Source: Acidobacteriaceae bacterium
GTDB lineage: Bacteria; Acidobacteriota; Terriglobia; Bryobacterales; Bryobacteraceae
Direction: 5' to 3'
Length of the DNA: 39,715 bases
Assembly: GCA_903970405.1 (NCBI GenBank)
Contig: CAJCIT010000108.1
Coordinates: 1-39,715 of the forward strand
Every line of letters starts with the position of its first letter. Position 1 is the stretch's first letter. Below the pieces are notes generated by a model. It did no database searches and was not told where the DNA came from. It was given only the letters and a program-made list of their open reading frames with translations. Below are positions 6,604 through 14,062 of the stretch, piece by piece. A program made the position numbers and the translations under genes.

Positions 6604-9513
6604 TCAATCCAGATACAGGAACTCATTCGAAGAAAGCAGAATATGGCAAAGACTTTGCCACGCTTCCAGATCCGCGTTGTCTTTGCCGTATTTCGTGCTG
6701 TATTTCTGCATATACGTCAGCACCGTGTCCACTTCATCGGAAGTGGGATAACGGTTCAGGATGCGCAGGTACGCCGCTTCCACCCGGCGCGCGGGCGTCG
6801 CGTCCGGCATCGCCAGCAGCATTTCCGCCAGCTTGCGCGAATGCTCAAAACCAAACTCGCTGTTCATGGCAAACAGGGCTTGCGGCGCCACGTTCGTGAT
6901 GGTTCGCTTTCCGTTCACGGTGGTGGCGTCGCCAAAATCGAACAGATTGAGCAGCGTGGGCAGGTTCGCCCGCCGTAACGGCAGATAAACTGTGCGGCGG
7001 GTCAGCTTCAGCGGGTCCAGGCTGAGGCGTCCCGCGCTGTTCTCGCCATCGGTGCCGGTGCCTTTTTGCAGCGTTCCGCCCATCGCCGGATCAAGCGATC
7101 CATCCAGCGCCAGCACGCCGTCGCGAATCTCTTCCACGTCCAGCCGTTGCCGGTTGAATCTGGTCATCAGGCGGTTTTCAGGATCGGCTTCCGCATCTTT
7201 GTCATCGGTATCGCTCGCCATCTGGTACGTGCTCGAAAACAAAATCAGCCGCTGGATGTTTTTCACTGACCAGCCACCGTCCACAAACTGGCGCGCCAGA
7301 AAATCAAGCAGCTCAGGATTCGACGGACGGTCGCCCATCTTGCCGAAGTTGTCAGGCGTCCGCACAATGCCGTCGCCAAAGTGCCATGCCCAGATTCGGT
7401 TCACCATCACTCGCGCCGGCAACGGATTCTGGGGGCCAGCCAGCCAGTTCGCCAGCTCCAGCCGCCCGCTGGTTGTTTTCACAGGCGGGTCGGTTGGCCG
7501 CGCCAGAAGCGTGGGAAAAGCCTTCGGCGCGTCCTCCGTGGGATTGTTATAGTCGCCGCGGGCAAACACCTTCTGATCCACGCTCTGGCCTTCAGCCACC
7601 GCGCACGCCATGTCCGGCTCAGGCGGCCCGGAGGCCTTCATCTCAGCCAGTTGCTTCTGAATTGCGGCGATCTGATCTTTCGCATCAGCGCTTCGAATCA
7701 ACTCAATCGGTTTCACCTTGGGCGGAGGCTTATCGTCGTCAGGCTCACTGAAGGAGAATGGCCCTTCCAGAAACACCTCATAGAAGAACTGATCCTTACC
7801 CGGTTCAAAATGCGGCTTCGCGGGAGGCTTTGTGTTTGCCGCCACCGCCGCCTGAACATCCGCCTGCCATTTCTCCAGCACCTTGCTCCATTCGTCGAAG
7901 CGGGCCTGAAAGCGCGCCTGGTAGGCGTTCGCGGTGGCCGCCAACCGGTCGGGCGCCGAGTTATCCCAATCCGCCAGTTGCGGATGAGCCTTTGACCCTT
8001 CCTTCAAATATTTCACCCACACCTTCAGCACGGGCTCATCGAGACTTGCCGTGGCCGCGACCTCCGTGGAGGTCTTGCCGTCCACATTCACAGAGCGTGC
8101 GGCCAGCATGTACTCACTCATATGTGAGCCATTCGCCCGAACCCAGTTCACGCGTTGCGCATTGTCGATGGCTTCAATGGCTGTGCGAAGGGCGTCCATC
8201 CGGTCCTGATGCGCCTTGTAAACCGCATACTCCTGTTTTGGAACCAGCGGCACGTATAGCAACTGCGCCACACCGGTATCGTCGCGCGCGAAATCTTTCG
8301 TGCTGGCGAACATCGAGACCAGGGCGTAGTAATCCTTCGACAGAATCGGATCGAACTTATGGTTGTGGCAGCGGGCGCAGGCCATGGTCAGGCCCAGAAA
8401 GGCTCGTGATGTGACGTCCACCTGTTCGTCGTAGACGTCATATAACATCTTCTTCTTATCCGTCTGCGCCAGCGCCTTCGCGCCCAGCGCCAGAAAGCCG
8501 GTGGCCACAATGCCGCGCCTGTTCGGCATGTCCGGATCGGCCGCGGCTCCGGATGCGGGCAACAAATCGCCCGCCAGTTGTTCGCGAATGAATTGGTTGT
8601 AAGGCAGATCCTGGTTAAATGCGTCGATCACATAGTCGCGATACCGCCAGGCGTATGGATACCGGTGATCCTCGTCGTTGCCGGTGGAATCCGCATAGCG
8701 CGCCACGTCCAGCCAGTGCCGTCCCCAGCGCTCCCCATATTGGGGCGAAGCCATCAGCCGTTCCACTACCTTCCGAAACGCGTCAGGCGACTTATCGTCC
8801 AGAAACGCTTGCATCTGCTCCGGCGTGGGAGGCAGCCCTGTCAGATCGAACGTCACACGGCGCAGCAGCGTGGCCTTATCGGCCGGGGGCGCGGGCTGCA
8901 AGCCCTTTTCTTCGAGTTTCGCCAGCACAAACCGATCCACGGGGGTCCGCACCCAGGCGGTGTCCTTCACGGGTGGCGGCGTGGGATTCGCCACGGGTTG
9001 GAAAGCCCAGAAGGCTTTCTGCTCAGGCGTAAATGAGACCACCGGTTTCGCGGGCGGCGCGGCGGCCGCACTTTCCGCACCGGGCCACGGAGCGCCCATT
9101 TTCACCCACTCGGTGATGCTGGCAATCTCTTCCGCCTTCAGCTTCCCCATCGGCGGCATCTTGAGGCTTTCTTCGTACCCGATCGCCTTCAGAATGCGGC
9201 TCTCTTCGGGGCGATCCTTCGAAACCACCGGCCCGCCCGCGCCGCCCGCCTGAAATCCCGAAGCCGACGTCAGGTCCAATTGAGACGTCTTCGCCTTCGC
9301 GTTGTGGCACATCTGGCAGTTCTTGACAAAGACCGGCCGGACATTCTTTTCGAAGTACTCGGTCTGCGCCGCTGTCTGTTGCAGATTGGGTGGCGTTGCC
9401 GTGGTCTGAGCCAGCGCAACGGCGGCGGCAAGCATCGCCAAGGCCGGCGTCCGTTGTGCTCTGAAGGCAAGCCGAATCGTGAACTTCAGAATTGGCTCCG
9501 GAATGTGGAACAT
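6604..9513 (-). CDS. PSD1 / DUF1549-DUF1553 cytochrome c-like protein
   Basis: A 969-residue exported protein of the type first noted in planctomycetes. A hydrophobic segment (about 24-36) serves as signal or anchor. A haem-binding CQMCH (66-70) lies in the planctomycete-type cytochrome c domain. Next comes the DUF1549 domain, with LLRRVTFDLTGLPPTPEQM and YGERWGRHWLDVARYADS, and then a second CxxCH (CARCHNHKFDPI), which also fits haem attachment. The DUF1553 domain begins near SGRLELANWL and includes VNRIWAWHFGDGIV. The family nearly always sits beside a DUF1501 gene, as here, and is thought to work in periplasmic oxidation or polymer breakdown; this is not established. It is the first gene of the pair, transcribed away from the propeller gene across a 106-bp shared promoter region. 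Confidence 0.92.
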   Translation of the reverse strand: MFHIPEPILKFTIRLAFRAQRTPALAMLAAAVALAQTTATPPNLQQTAAQTEYFEKNVRPVFVKNCQMCHNAKAKTSQLDLTSASGFQAGGAGGPVVSKDRPEESRILKAIGYEESLKMPPMGKLKAEEIASITEWVKMGAPWPGAESAAAAPPAKPVVSFTPEQKAFWAFQPVANPTPPPVKDTAWVRTPVDRFVLAKLEEKGLQPAPPADKATLLRRVTFDLTGLPPTPEQMQAFLDDKSPDAFRKVVERLMASPQYGERWGRHWLDVARYADSTGNDEDHRYPYAWRYRDYVIDAFNQDLPYNQFIREQLAGDLLPASGAAADPDMPNRRGIVATGFLALGAKALAQTDKKKMLYDVYDEQVDVTSRAFLGLTMACARCHNHKFDPILSKDYYALVSMFASTKDFARDDTGVAQLLYVPLVPKQEYAVYKAHQDRMDALRTAIEAIDNAQRVNWVRANGSHMSEYMLAARSVNVDGKTSTEVAATASLDEPVLKVWVKYLKEGSKAHPQLADWDNSAPDRLAATANAYQARFQARFDEWSKVLEKWQADVQAAVAANTKPPAKPHFEPGKDQFFYEVFLEGPFSFSEPDDDKPPPKVKPIELIRSADAKDQIAAIQKQLAEMKASGPPEPDMACAVAEGQSVDQKVFARGDYNNPTEDAPKAFPTLLARPTDPPVKTTSGRLELANWLAGPQNPLPARVMVNRIWAWHFGDGIVRTPDNFGKMGDRPSNPELLDFLARQFVDGGWSVKNIQRLILFSSTYQMASDTDDKDAEADPENRLMTRFNRQRLDVEEIRDGVLALDGSLDPAMGGTLQKGTGTDGENSAGRLSLDPLKLTRRTVYLPLRRANLPTLLNLFDFGDATTVNGKRTITNVAPQALFAMNSEFGFEHSRKLAEMLLAMPDATPARRVEAAYLRILNRYPTSDEVDTVLTYMQKYSTKYGKDNADLEAWQSLCHILLSSNEFLYLD

Positions 9514-9619
9514 TGTCGCGCTACGTCTCCATTTTGCGGCTAAAACTTGGTTGACAGTGGGCTCCGGCGTGAGCCGTTAGCGCTAAAACGTCTGATCTTA
9601 AGAGTGTACTCTGTCAGCA

Positions 9620-11305
9620 ATGACATCTGAAATGTCTCCGTCCCGCGGATTGTTGGCCTTGCTGCTGCTTCCCGCACTTGTGTCCGCGGCCTCTGTCCCG
9701 AACTGGCCACAGGCAGCGGGTCCGAACGGCAACTGGCGCATCGACGGCGTGCCTGCGGCCCCGATCCACTGGAGCGTGGCCCTCAACCAAAACATTATCT
9801 GGCGCTCACCCATGCCGAATGGCGGCCAAAGCGGCATCGCCGTTTGGGGCGACCGGATCTTCCTCACAACTTTCGATGAGTACAAGACGGGCGATCCCAA
9901 ATTCAGCGGGACCATTCTTGGCCTCTGCGTTAGCGCGAAAGACGGAAGGATTTTGTGGAAGGTAAAGCTGGAAGGACCTGTCAAGAGTCCGATGATGTAC
10001 GCCTATAGCGACTCCACGTCGCCCAGCCCCATCACGGACGGCCAGTATGTCTGGTTTTTCAATTCGAGCGGTGAGATCGGCTGCTTCGATTTCGAGGGCC
10101 GGGAGATCTGGCGGCACAAATACACGCCCTGGGGTGAGCCGTACCCCTTCAACAAACAGCACGAACCCATCGTCTCAGGCGACACCATCCTGAACGTGGA
10201 GCCTTTGGATGGCAATCCGCCAGACAAGTTCGGCTGGAACTACTTACGCGGTCTGGACAAGCGAACCGGGAAAACACTCTGGATTGCCGGCGACGCCACC
10301 ACCACTTACACCACGTCTGTGTTTGGCGAGACGAAAGCCGGCCGCCCCGCTGTACTCACCGGCCGCGGCGGCTGGCACGATGTGCCGGAGCGCCCCGTCG
10401 GCCTGTCGTTAATCGACCTGTCGCCCGGCCAAGCCGGCAAGACCATCTGGCGATTCGTTGCGGACACCGATGCCGACGGCAAGCCGCTAGCCGTGCCGGG
10501 CTCGCTCGCCGCGCCCACCTGGCAGGCGCTCTACGTTCTTCATTGGGACCGGCAATATGCTTACTGGTTTCGCTTGAATCCCGAGGAAACGCATCTGGTG
10601 ATCGATAGCTCCACCGGTAAGCTGCTGCGCGAACAGTCTCTGATTCGCAACGTCGACTATCGGCAATGGGATCCCAAGGCCAGGCAGTACATTGTCCATC
10701 GAAACGTCAATCTTCGCGATATGCGGGAACTCTCGCCGCGAAATCAGCTCGACGCTGACGATGTCATCCGTGTCATGCCGGCCTGGCATGCCAACATCGC
10801 GATCAACGGCTATCACTACTTCCTGACCACCGTCGGACATCGCCGCAATCAACATCCGCCGAAAGGCAGGGCCGGCCCATCGCACTGCATCGCCCGCGTG
10901 AATATCGAAACAGGAAAAGTGGAGTATCTGGAGGTGCCGGTCACGGTGATCCGGAAGCCCGACGTGGCGGATGAGAAAGTGTACGGGGTCGCCGTCAGGA
11001 CGCAGACACTCAACGCGGAAGGTCAAGATGTAGCCGCCGAAGACCGTTCCCGCACCGATGGCTGGGAGATTCCCGCCTTCTGGGGAAGCCCGGTAGCTAT
11101 TGACGGCAACATCTATGTCACCACCATGCTCGGCATCACTTATGTGATCGATTCGAAGGCCAAGATTCTGGATGAATCGGCTCTGCTCTCCATCAACGAT
11201 CTGGGGCCCTCGGGCGAAACATGGAGCCTCAACTCCATCAGCTACGCCGGCGGACGCATATACCACCGCAGTTTGAAGGAGCTGGTCTCGATCGGCTCCC
11301 AATAG
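9620..11305 (+). CDS. Secreted PQQ-type beta-propeller protein
   Basis: A 561-residue protein with a Sec signal peptide (hydrophobic residues about 9-24, ending near VSAAS). The body has repeated blades such as GKTLWIAGDATT, DGRILWKVKLEG and GKTIWRFVAD, the pattern of PQQ-dependent dehydrogenase/BamB-like propellers. It lacks the PQQ dehydrogenase active-site and cytochrome regions I would expect in an alcohol dehydrogenase, so I regard it as a propeller of unknown function. A second in-frame Met (codon 5) could also be the start; neither has a strong ribosome site. It is divergent from the PSD1/DUF1501 pair, and similar propeller proteins often accompany such pairs, so a shared periplasmic process is plausible. 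It ends at a convergent hairpin shared with the next gene. Confidence 0.85.
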   Translation: MTSEMSPSRGLLALLLLPALVSAASVPNWPQAAGPNGNWRIDGVPAAPIHWSVALNQNIIWRSPMPNGGQSGIAVWGDRIFLTTFDEYKTGDPKFSGTILGLCVSAKDGRILWKVKLEGPVKSPMMYAYSDSTSPSPITDGQYVWFFNSSGEIGCFDFEGREIWRHKYTPWGEPYPFNKQHEPIVSGDTILNVEPLDGNPPDKFGWNYLRGLDKRTGKTLWIAGDATTTYTTSVFGETKAGRPAVLTGRGGWHDVPERPVGLSLIDLSPGQAGKTIWRFVADTDADGKPLAVPGSLAAPTWQALYVLHWDRQYAYWFRLNPEETHLVIDSSTGKLLREQSLIRNVDYRQWDPKARQYIVHRNVNLRDMRELSPRNQLDADDVIRVMPAWHANIAINGYHYFLTTVGHRRNQHPPKGRAGPSHCIARVNIETGKVEYLEVPVTVIRKPDVADEKVYGVAVRTQTLNAEGQDVAAEDRSRTDGWEIPAFWGSPVAIDGNIYVTTMLGITYVIDSKAKILDESALLSINDLGPSGETWSLNSISYAGGRIYHRSLKELVSIGSQ

Positions 11306-11343
11306 CTGAGTACAATACCGGAGCGCGGCCCGCGCCCCGGTTA

Positions 11344-11372
11344 CCGACTAAGTCGAATCGCGACTTAGTCGG
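11344..11372. terminator. 12-bp perfect hairpin between convergent genes, overlapping a stop codon
   Basis: A perfect 12-bp inverted repeat (CCGACTAAGTCG / CGACTTAGTCGG) with a 5-nt loop. The minus-strand lipoprotein gene ends inside the right arm: its last Asp codon and TAA stop (11365-11367) are part of the stem. It probably serves as a bidirectional terminator for both convergent genes, although no long T-run is present. Confidence 0.6.
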
Positions 11373-11895
11373 TTTGGATGGTTTGGACCGTCTGCTGGAG
11401 CCTCGATACGTGGCGGCGCACCAACATGAGATGCAGCCGCTGAGTCCACGTGAGCTGGAAGCCCACCGGGTACATCGTAATCGCCGGGCTTCCCGGCGGA
11501 TTCGCCGCCAGAACCAGAAACGGCTCGATAAACGTGGCCACGGCGGCAGCCAGCGCCTGCATTTCCGTTATTTGTTGTGGCGTCAAGCCAGTCAGCTCAG
11601 GCAATTCGACGTTCCTGAACTCATTGGCAATGTCGATTGCAATTTGCGCCGGATTCCTCTTTGAGGCCAGTTCCTGAGTAGCAAAGTTAAGGGCATCGAG
11701 GACAGCTTTCACGTAAGCCTCATCCTGAGCCGGTACCAGACCCCCCGCCGAAAGACCGGCCACCGCGGCATCGGCCGCCGCGACAGCGGCGTCGAGAATT
11801 TCGGTACTGCTCGCTGAGCACGCCGTATTCCCCAGAAAACAGAGAATCACGAGAAGCGCCACGGCGCTCTTCGCACTCATCCACTTATTCATCAT
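11365..11895 (-). CDS. Putative lipoprotein of unknown function
   Basis: A 176-residue protein that I do not recognise. The N-terminus (MMNKWMSAKSAVALLVILC) is a signal sequence, and C26 in GNTAC is a plausible, though non-canonical, lipobox cysteine. The next 60 residues are Ala-rich and helical, followed by a segment with many short helices; IDIANEFRN and LTPQQITEMQAL stand out. It ends with a basic stretch and QTVQTIQTD. The start could be either of two adjacent ATGs (11895, 11892), with AAGGA about 13 nt upstream. The stop codon is embedded in the hairpin at 11344-11372. It could be an acidobacterial surface lipoprotein; no function can be assigned. Confidence 0.72.
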   Translation of the reverse strand: MMNKWMSAKSAVALLVILCFLGNTACSASSTEILDAAVAAADAAVAGLSAGGLVPAQDEAYVKAVLDALNFATQELASKRNPAQIAIDIANEFRNVELPELTGLTPQQITEMQALAAAVATFIEPFLVLAANPPGSPAITMYPVGFQLTWTQRLHLMLVRRHVSRLQQTVQTIQTD

Positions 11896-12173
11896 GTATG
11901 TTATTTGTCCTTGCTTCGAGAAAGGCGCGGGCAGACTGGCCCTGCGTTCTCAGTGCAAAGGTACTTTGGCAGGGTCGGCGGGTCGCCGGGAAAAGGCTGG
12001 CTAATCGGCTGAAGGGAAAGGAGGATACAAATTTCGAGTTAACTGTGACTGAGTAGGAACGCGATCGGAGGATTGGGCAAGACGGCGCCGGATGCTGAAG
12101 ACTAAGCCGGTTGCTGCCTGCAGGGCCGCGTTGTGGGCTGGCCGAAGGTGCGCCAGCAGGACGGTGGCTAACT
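11896..12173. other. Intergenic DNA upstream of the lipoprotein gene
   Basis: Together with the two hairpin repeats that follow, this makes a gap of about 440 bp between the lipoprotein start and the 3' end of the next minus-strand gene. The lipoprotein promoter should be here, but I cannot identify boxes. No frame in it is long or shows recognisable motifs. Confidence 0.5.
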
Positions 12174-12221
12174 CGTGGCGCGGGCTTTTGAGCCTGCTGA
12201 GCCGAGAGTCATCTCGGCTGT
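12174..12221 (+). repeat. Double-hairpin repeat, copy 1
   Basis: Forty-eight bases matching 34950-34995. Each copy folds as two adjacent hairpins: GCGGGC/GCCTGC (12180-12197), then AGCCGAGA/TCTCGGCT with a GTCA loop (12200-12219). The last 29 bases are identical in both copies. In the first stem a G-T pair here is an A-T pair in the other copy, so pairing is retained. Confidence 0.75.
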
Positions 12222-12248
12222 GAATGGTTACGGTTGAAACAAAAGAAC

Positions 12249-12268
12249 AGCCGACACGAATGTCGGCT
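12249..12268. repeat. Hairpin related to the double-hairpin repeat
   Basis: AGCCGACA and TGTCGGCT with a CGAA loop: a perfect 8-bp stem. The arms differ from the AGCCGAGA/TCTCGGCT stem 40 bp upstream by one compensated position, which suggests the same repeat family. Confidence 0.6.
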
Positions 12269-12335
12269 CAGCCGGCTAAAAGGCCGCGCCACGGAGATCC
12301 TTGTATCTTCCCAACCATGGGGCCGCGTGGGCGCC

Positions 12336-12803
12336 CTAGACGAAACTCTCCGGGCAGGGCAGGGTCACTGCCGGGTAGCAGTGAGTGAATCGCTGCAAGA
12401 GATATGCGGCCAGTTCGCACGGGCAGACGCTGCGGCCCTGATCGAAGAGACCGACAATCTCGCCGTCACCATCCTCGGCGATGGGCACTTCAAATTCTTC
12501 AGTGAGGCGGACTCCGTCAGCTTCATAACAGTCAACGGTGGCCGAGACCACCGGACCCCAAGAGCGAAAGCTCAGACGCGCGTAAATGCGAGTGGAGGGG
12601 ACATCCGTTGTTGTAAGGCGGATCTCGTCGCCAGTGGCAATTAGAATTGAGCGGTCGTCGCCGGCGCCCCCTTTCGGCGCGTGCGCTAACAGCGCCGCGT
12701 TCACGGCACGCGCTTGACGTTCGCATTCGGCATTCAACCGGTCCCAATAGCTTCTTCCTATTTCCTGACGAGTTGCTAATGCGGGACTTGTTGCAGCGCT
12801 CAT
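12336..12803 (-). CDS. Hypothetical protein, 155 residues
   Basis: I do not recognise this protein. I chose the ATG at 12803 because GAAAGG lies 10 nt upstream; the longer frame to 12845 has no ribosome site. The N-terminal 50 residues are probably helical (RQEIGRSYWDRLNAECERQA). The rest looks like a small alpha/beta domain rich in beta strands (SILIATGDEIRLTTTDVP, RIYARLSFRSWGP), with an acidic loop (EDGDGE) and several cysteines near the end (C-P-C, then two single Cys). There is no signal peptide or membrane segment, so it is probably cytoplasmic. Codon usage resembles neighbouring genes, which supports it being real. The next gene is divergent, 282 bp away. Confidence 0.68.
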   Translation of the reverse strand: MSAATSPALATRQEIGRSYWDRLNAECERQARAVNAALLAHAPKGGAGDDRSILIATGDEIRLTTTDVPSTRIYARLSFRSWGPVVSATVDCYEADGVRLTEEFEVPIAEDGDGEIVGLFDQGRSVCPCELAAYLLQRFTHCYPAVTLPCPESFV

Positions 12804-13085
12804 GCCGACATTTCCTTTCGTTGTGGGACTTACGGTGCCGAACACTCTTTACATTTCGGCTTTCCGCAGCGGCCACTGACGGGGTGTCGAGGCGGCGGAT
12901 GGTCGAGTGTATCAGGCCAGAAGCATTGCCCGATACCCGGTAGTCTACTCCTTTTTTGAGGAATTCCAATAGTGAATTTTTGTGGTACGGCCGGCGTCCG
13001 GGGCGGCCAGGCTCCGGATCGGCCCGGGAGGCACGGCCTGGGACCGGACCCTTTTCCCCACTCCGCTAAAATTAAGACGCGGTTT

Positions 13086-14057
13086 ATGCATCCACTCGAT
13101 CCGGTCTGGCAGTCCGTCGTTCGCGAATTTGATCAGGCCCAGGCGCTCTCCCGTCAGGAGGCGCGCTGCGAAACCACTAAGCACCTCAATCAAATCGTTC
13201 GCCGGCTCAGTCATTATGAGAGCGAGTCCGATTGGCTTGACGCGGTTCTGGACGGCATCTGCGCTTTTGCTCCCCAGGCTGCCGTCTTCTCTGTCGAGAG
13301 CGGAGGTCAACTGCAATTGCGCGGGAGCCGGCACCTCGCCTTGGCAGCCGATCTCGCTTTCTCTACGTCGTCCGCGGCCGCCTTCGCAGACGCCATCGAG
13401 TCTAAAGACACGGTTGTGGTTCTGCGAACTCAGGCTGAGGTCGGGGAGGATCTCGCTTCTGAACGTTCCGGCGGCAACCCGGGGCGCTGCTATCTGCTCC
13501 CCATTCGCAATCGAACGCGCATCGCCGCCCTCATCTTCGCGCTGGAGCACGTGGATCCGGATCTTCTGCCCAATCGAATGCGTGAGCCCTCGCCGGTGCA
13601 CGGTCCGAATGACCCGGCCTACCCGCCGACGGCCGATATCAATGCACTGGAGTTGATTGCCTCCGCCAGTTCCGCCATGCTTGAGCGTGTTCCCAAGAAA
13701 ACCGATCTGCTCGGTATCGCCCCATCCGCCGAAGCGCCGGCGCCGAAACCGTCGCTGCCCTCCTGGGCTGACCTCGATGAAGCCGAGCGCAGCCTGCACA
13801 TCCGCGCCCAGCGCTTTGCCCGCACCAAGGTAGCCGAAATGCAGCTTTTTAAACCAGAGATATGCAGGAAGGGAAATGAAAGCCAGGATCTCTACCTTTA
13901 CCTGAAGCCCGAAATCGATTCCGCGCGCGAAGCCTATCGCACTCAGTTCATGAACGTCCGGTCAATGGTCGATTACCTGCATGTTGAACTCAGCACCACG
14001 CTGGCGCATGGCAATGAACTGCTGCTGGGCACTGATTATCCGGGGCAAATGGTATAG
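13086..14057 (+). CDS. GAF-like domain protein of unknown function
   Basis: 323 residues from the ATG at 13086; the open frame extends 38 codons further upstream, but that part (Gly/Arg/Pro-rich) does not look like protein. Residues about 30-200 resemble a degenerate GAF domain: HYESESDWLDAVLDGICAF at the start, CYLLPIRNRTRIAALIFALE in the middle and ALELIASASSAMLERVPKK at the end. A proline-rich linker (about 215-230) leads to a helical C-terminal region (EAERSLHIRAQRFARTKVAE, EIDSAREAYRTQF). Partner enzymatic domains (GGDEF, kinase) are absent. It stops 5 bp before the lytic transglycosylase gene, so the two are probably cotranscribed. What it senses, if anything, is unknown. Confidence 0.72.
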   Translation: MHPLDPVWQSVVREFDQAQALSRQEARCETTKHLNQIVRRLSHYESESDWLDAVLDGICAFAPQAAVFSVESGGQLQLRGSRHLALAADLAFSTSSAAAFADAIESKDTVVVLRTQAEVGEDLASERSGGNPGRCYLLPIRNRTRIAALIFALEHVDPDLLPNRMREPSPVHGPNDPAYPPTADINALELIASASSAMLERVPKKTDLLGIAPSAEAPAPKPSLPSWADLDEAERSLHIRAQRFARTKVAEMQLFKPEICRKGNESQDLYLYLKPEIDSAREAYRTQFMNVRSMVDYLHVELSTTLAHGNELLLGTDYPGQMV

Positions 14058-14062
14058 CCGTT

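Noticed and set aside
11940-12000. Another GEMM-like RNA, from a GCAAAG and GGGTCGGCGGGTCGCCGGG stretch
   Set aside because: On that strand no gene follows within range, and the box order and stems do not fit.
12945-13799. A 284-codon minus-strand frame opposite the GAF-like gene
   Set aside because: The plus-strand gene has better composition and is 5 bp from the transglycosylase gene. I see no domain in the antisense frame.
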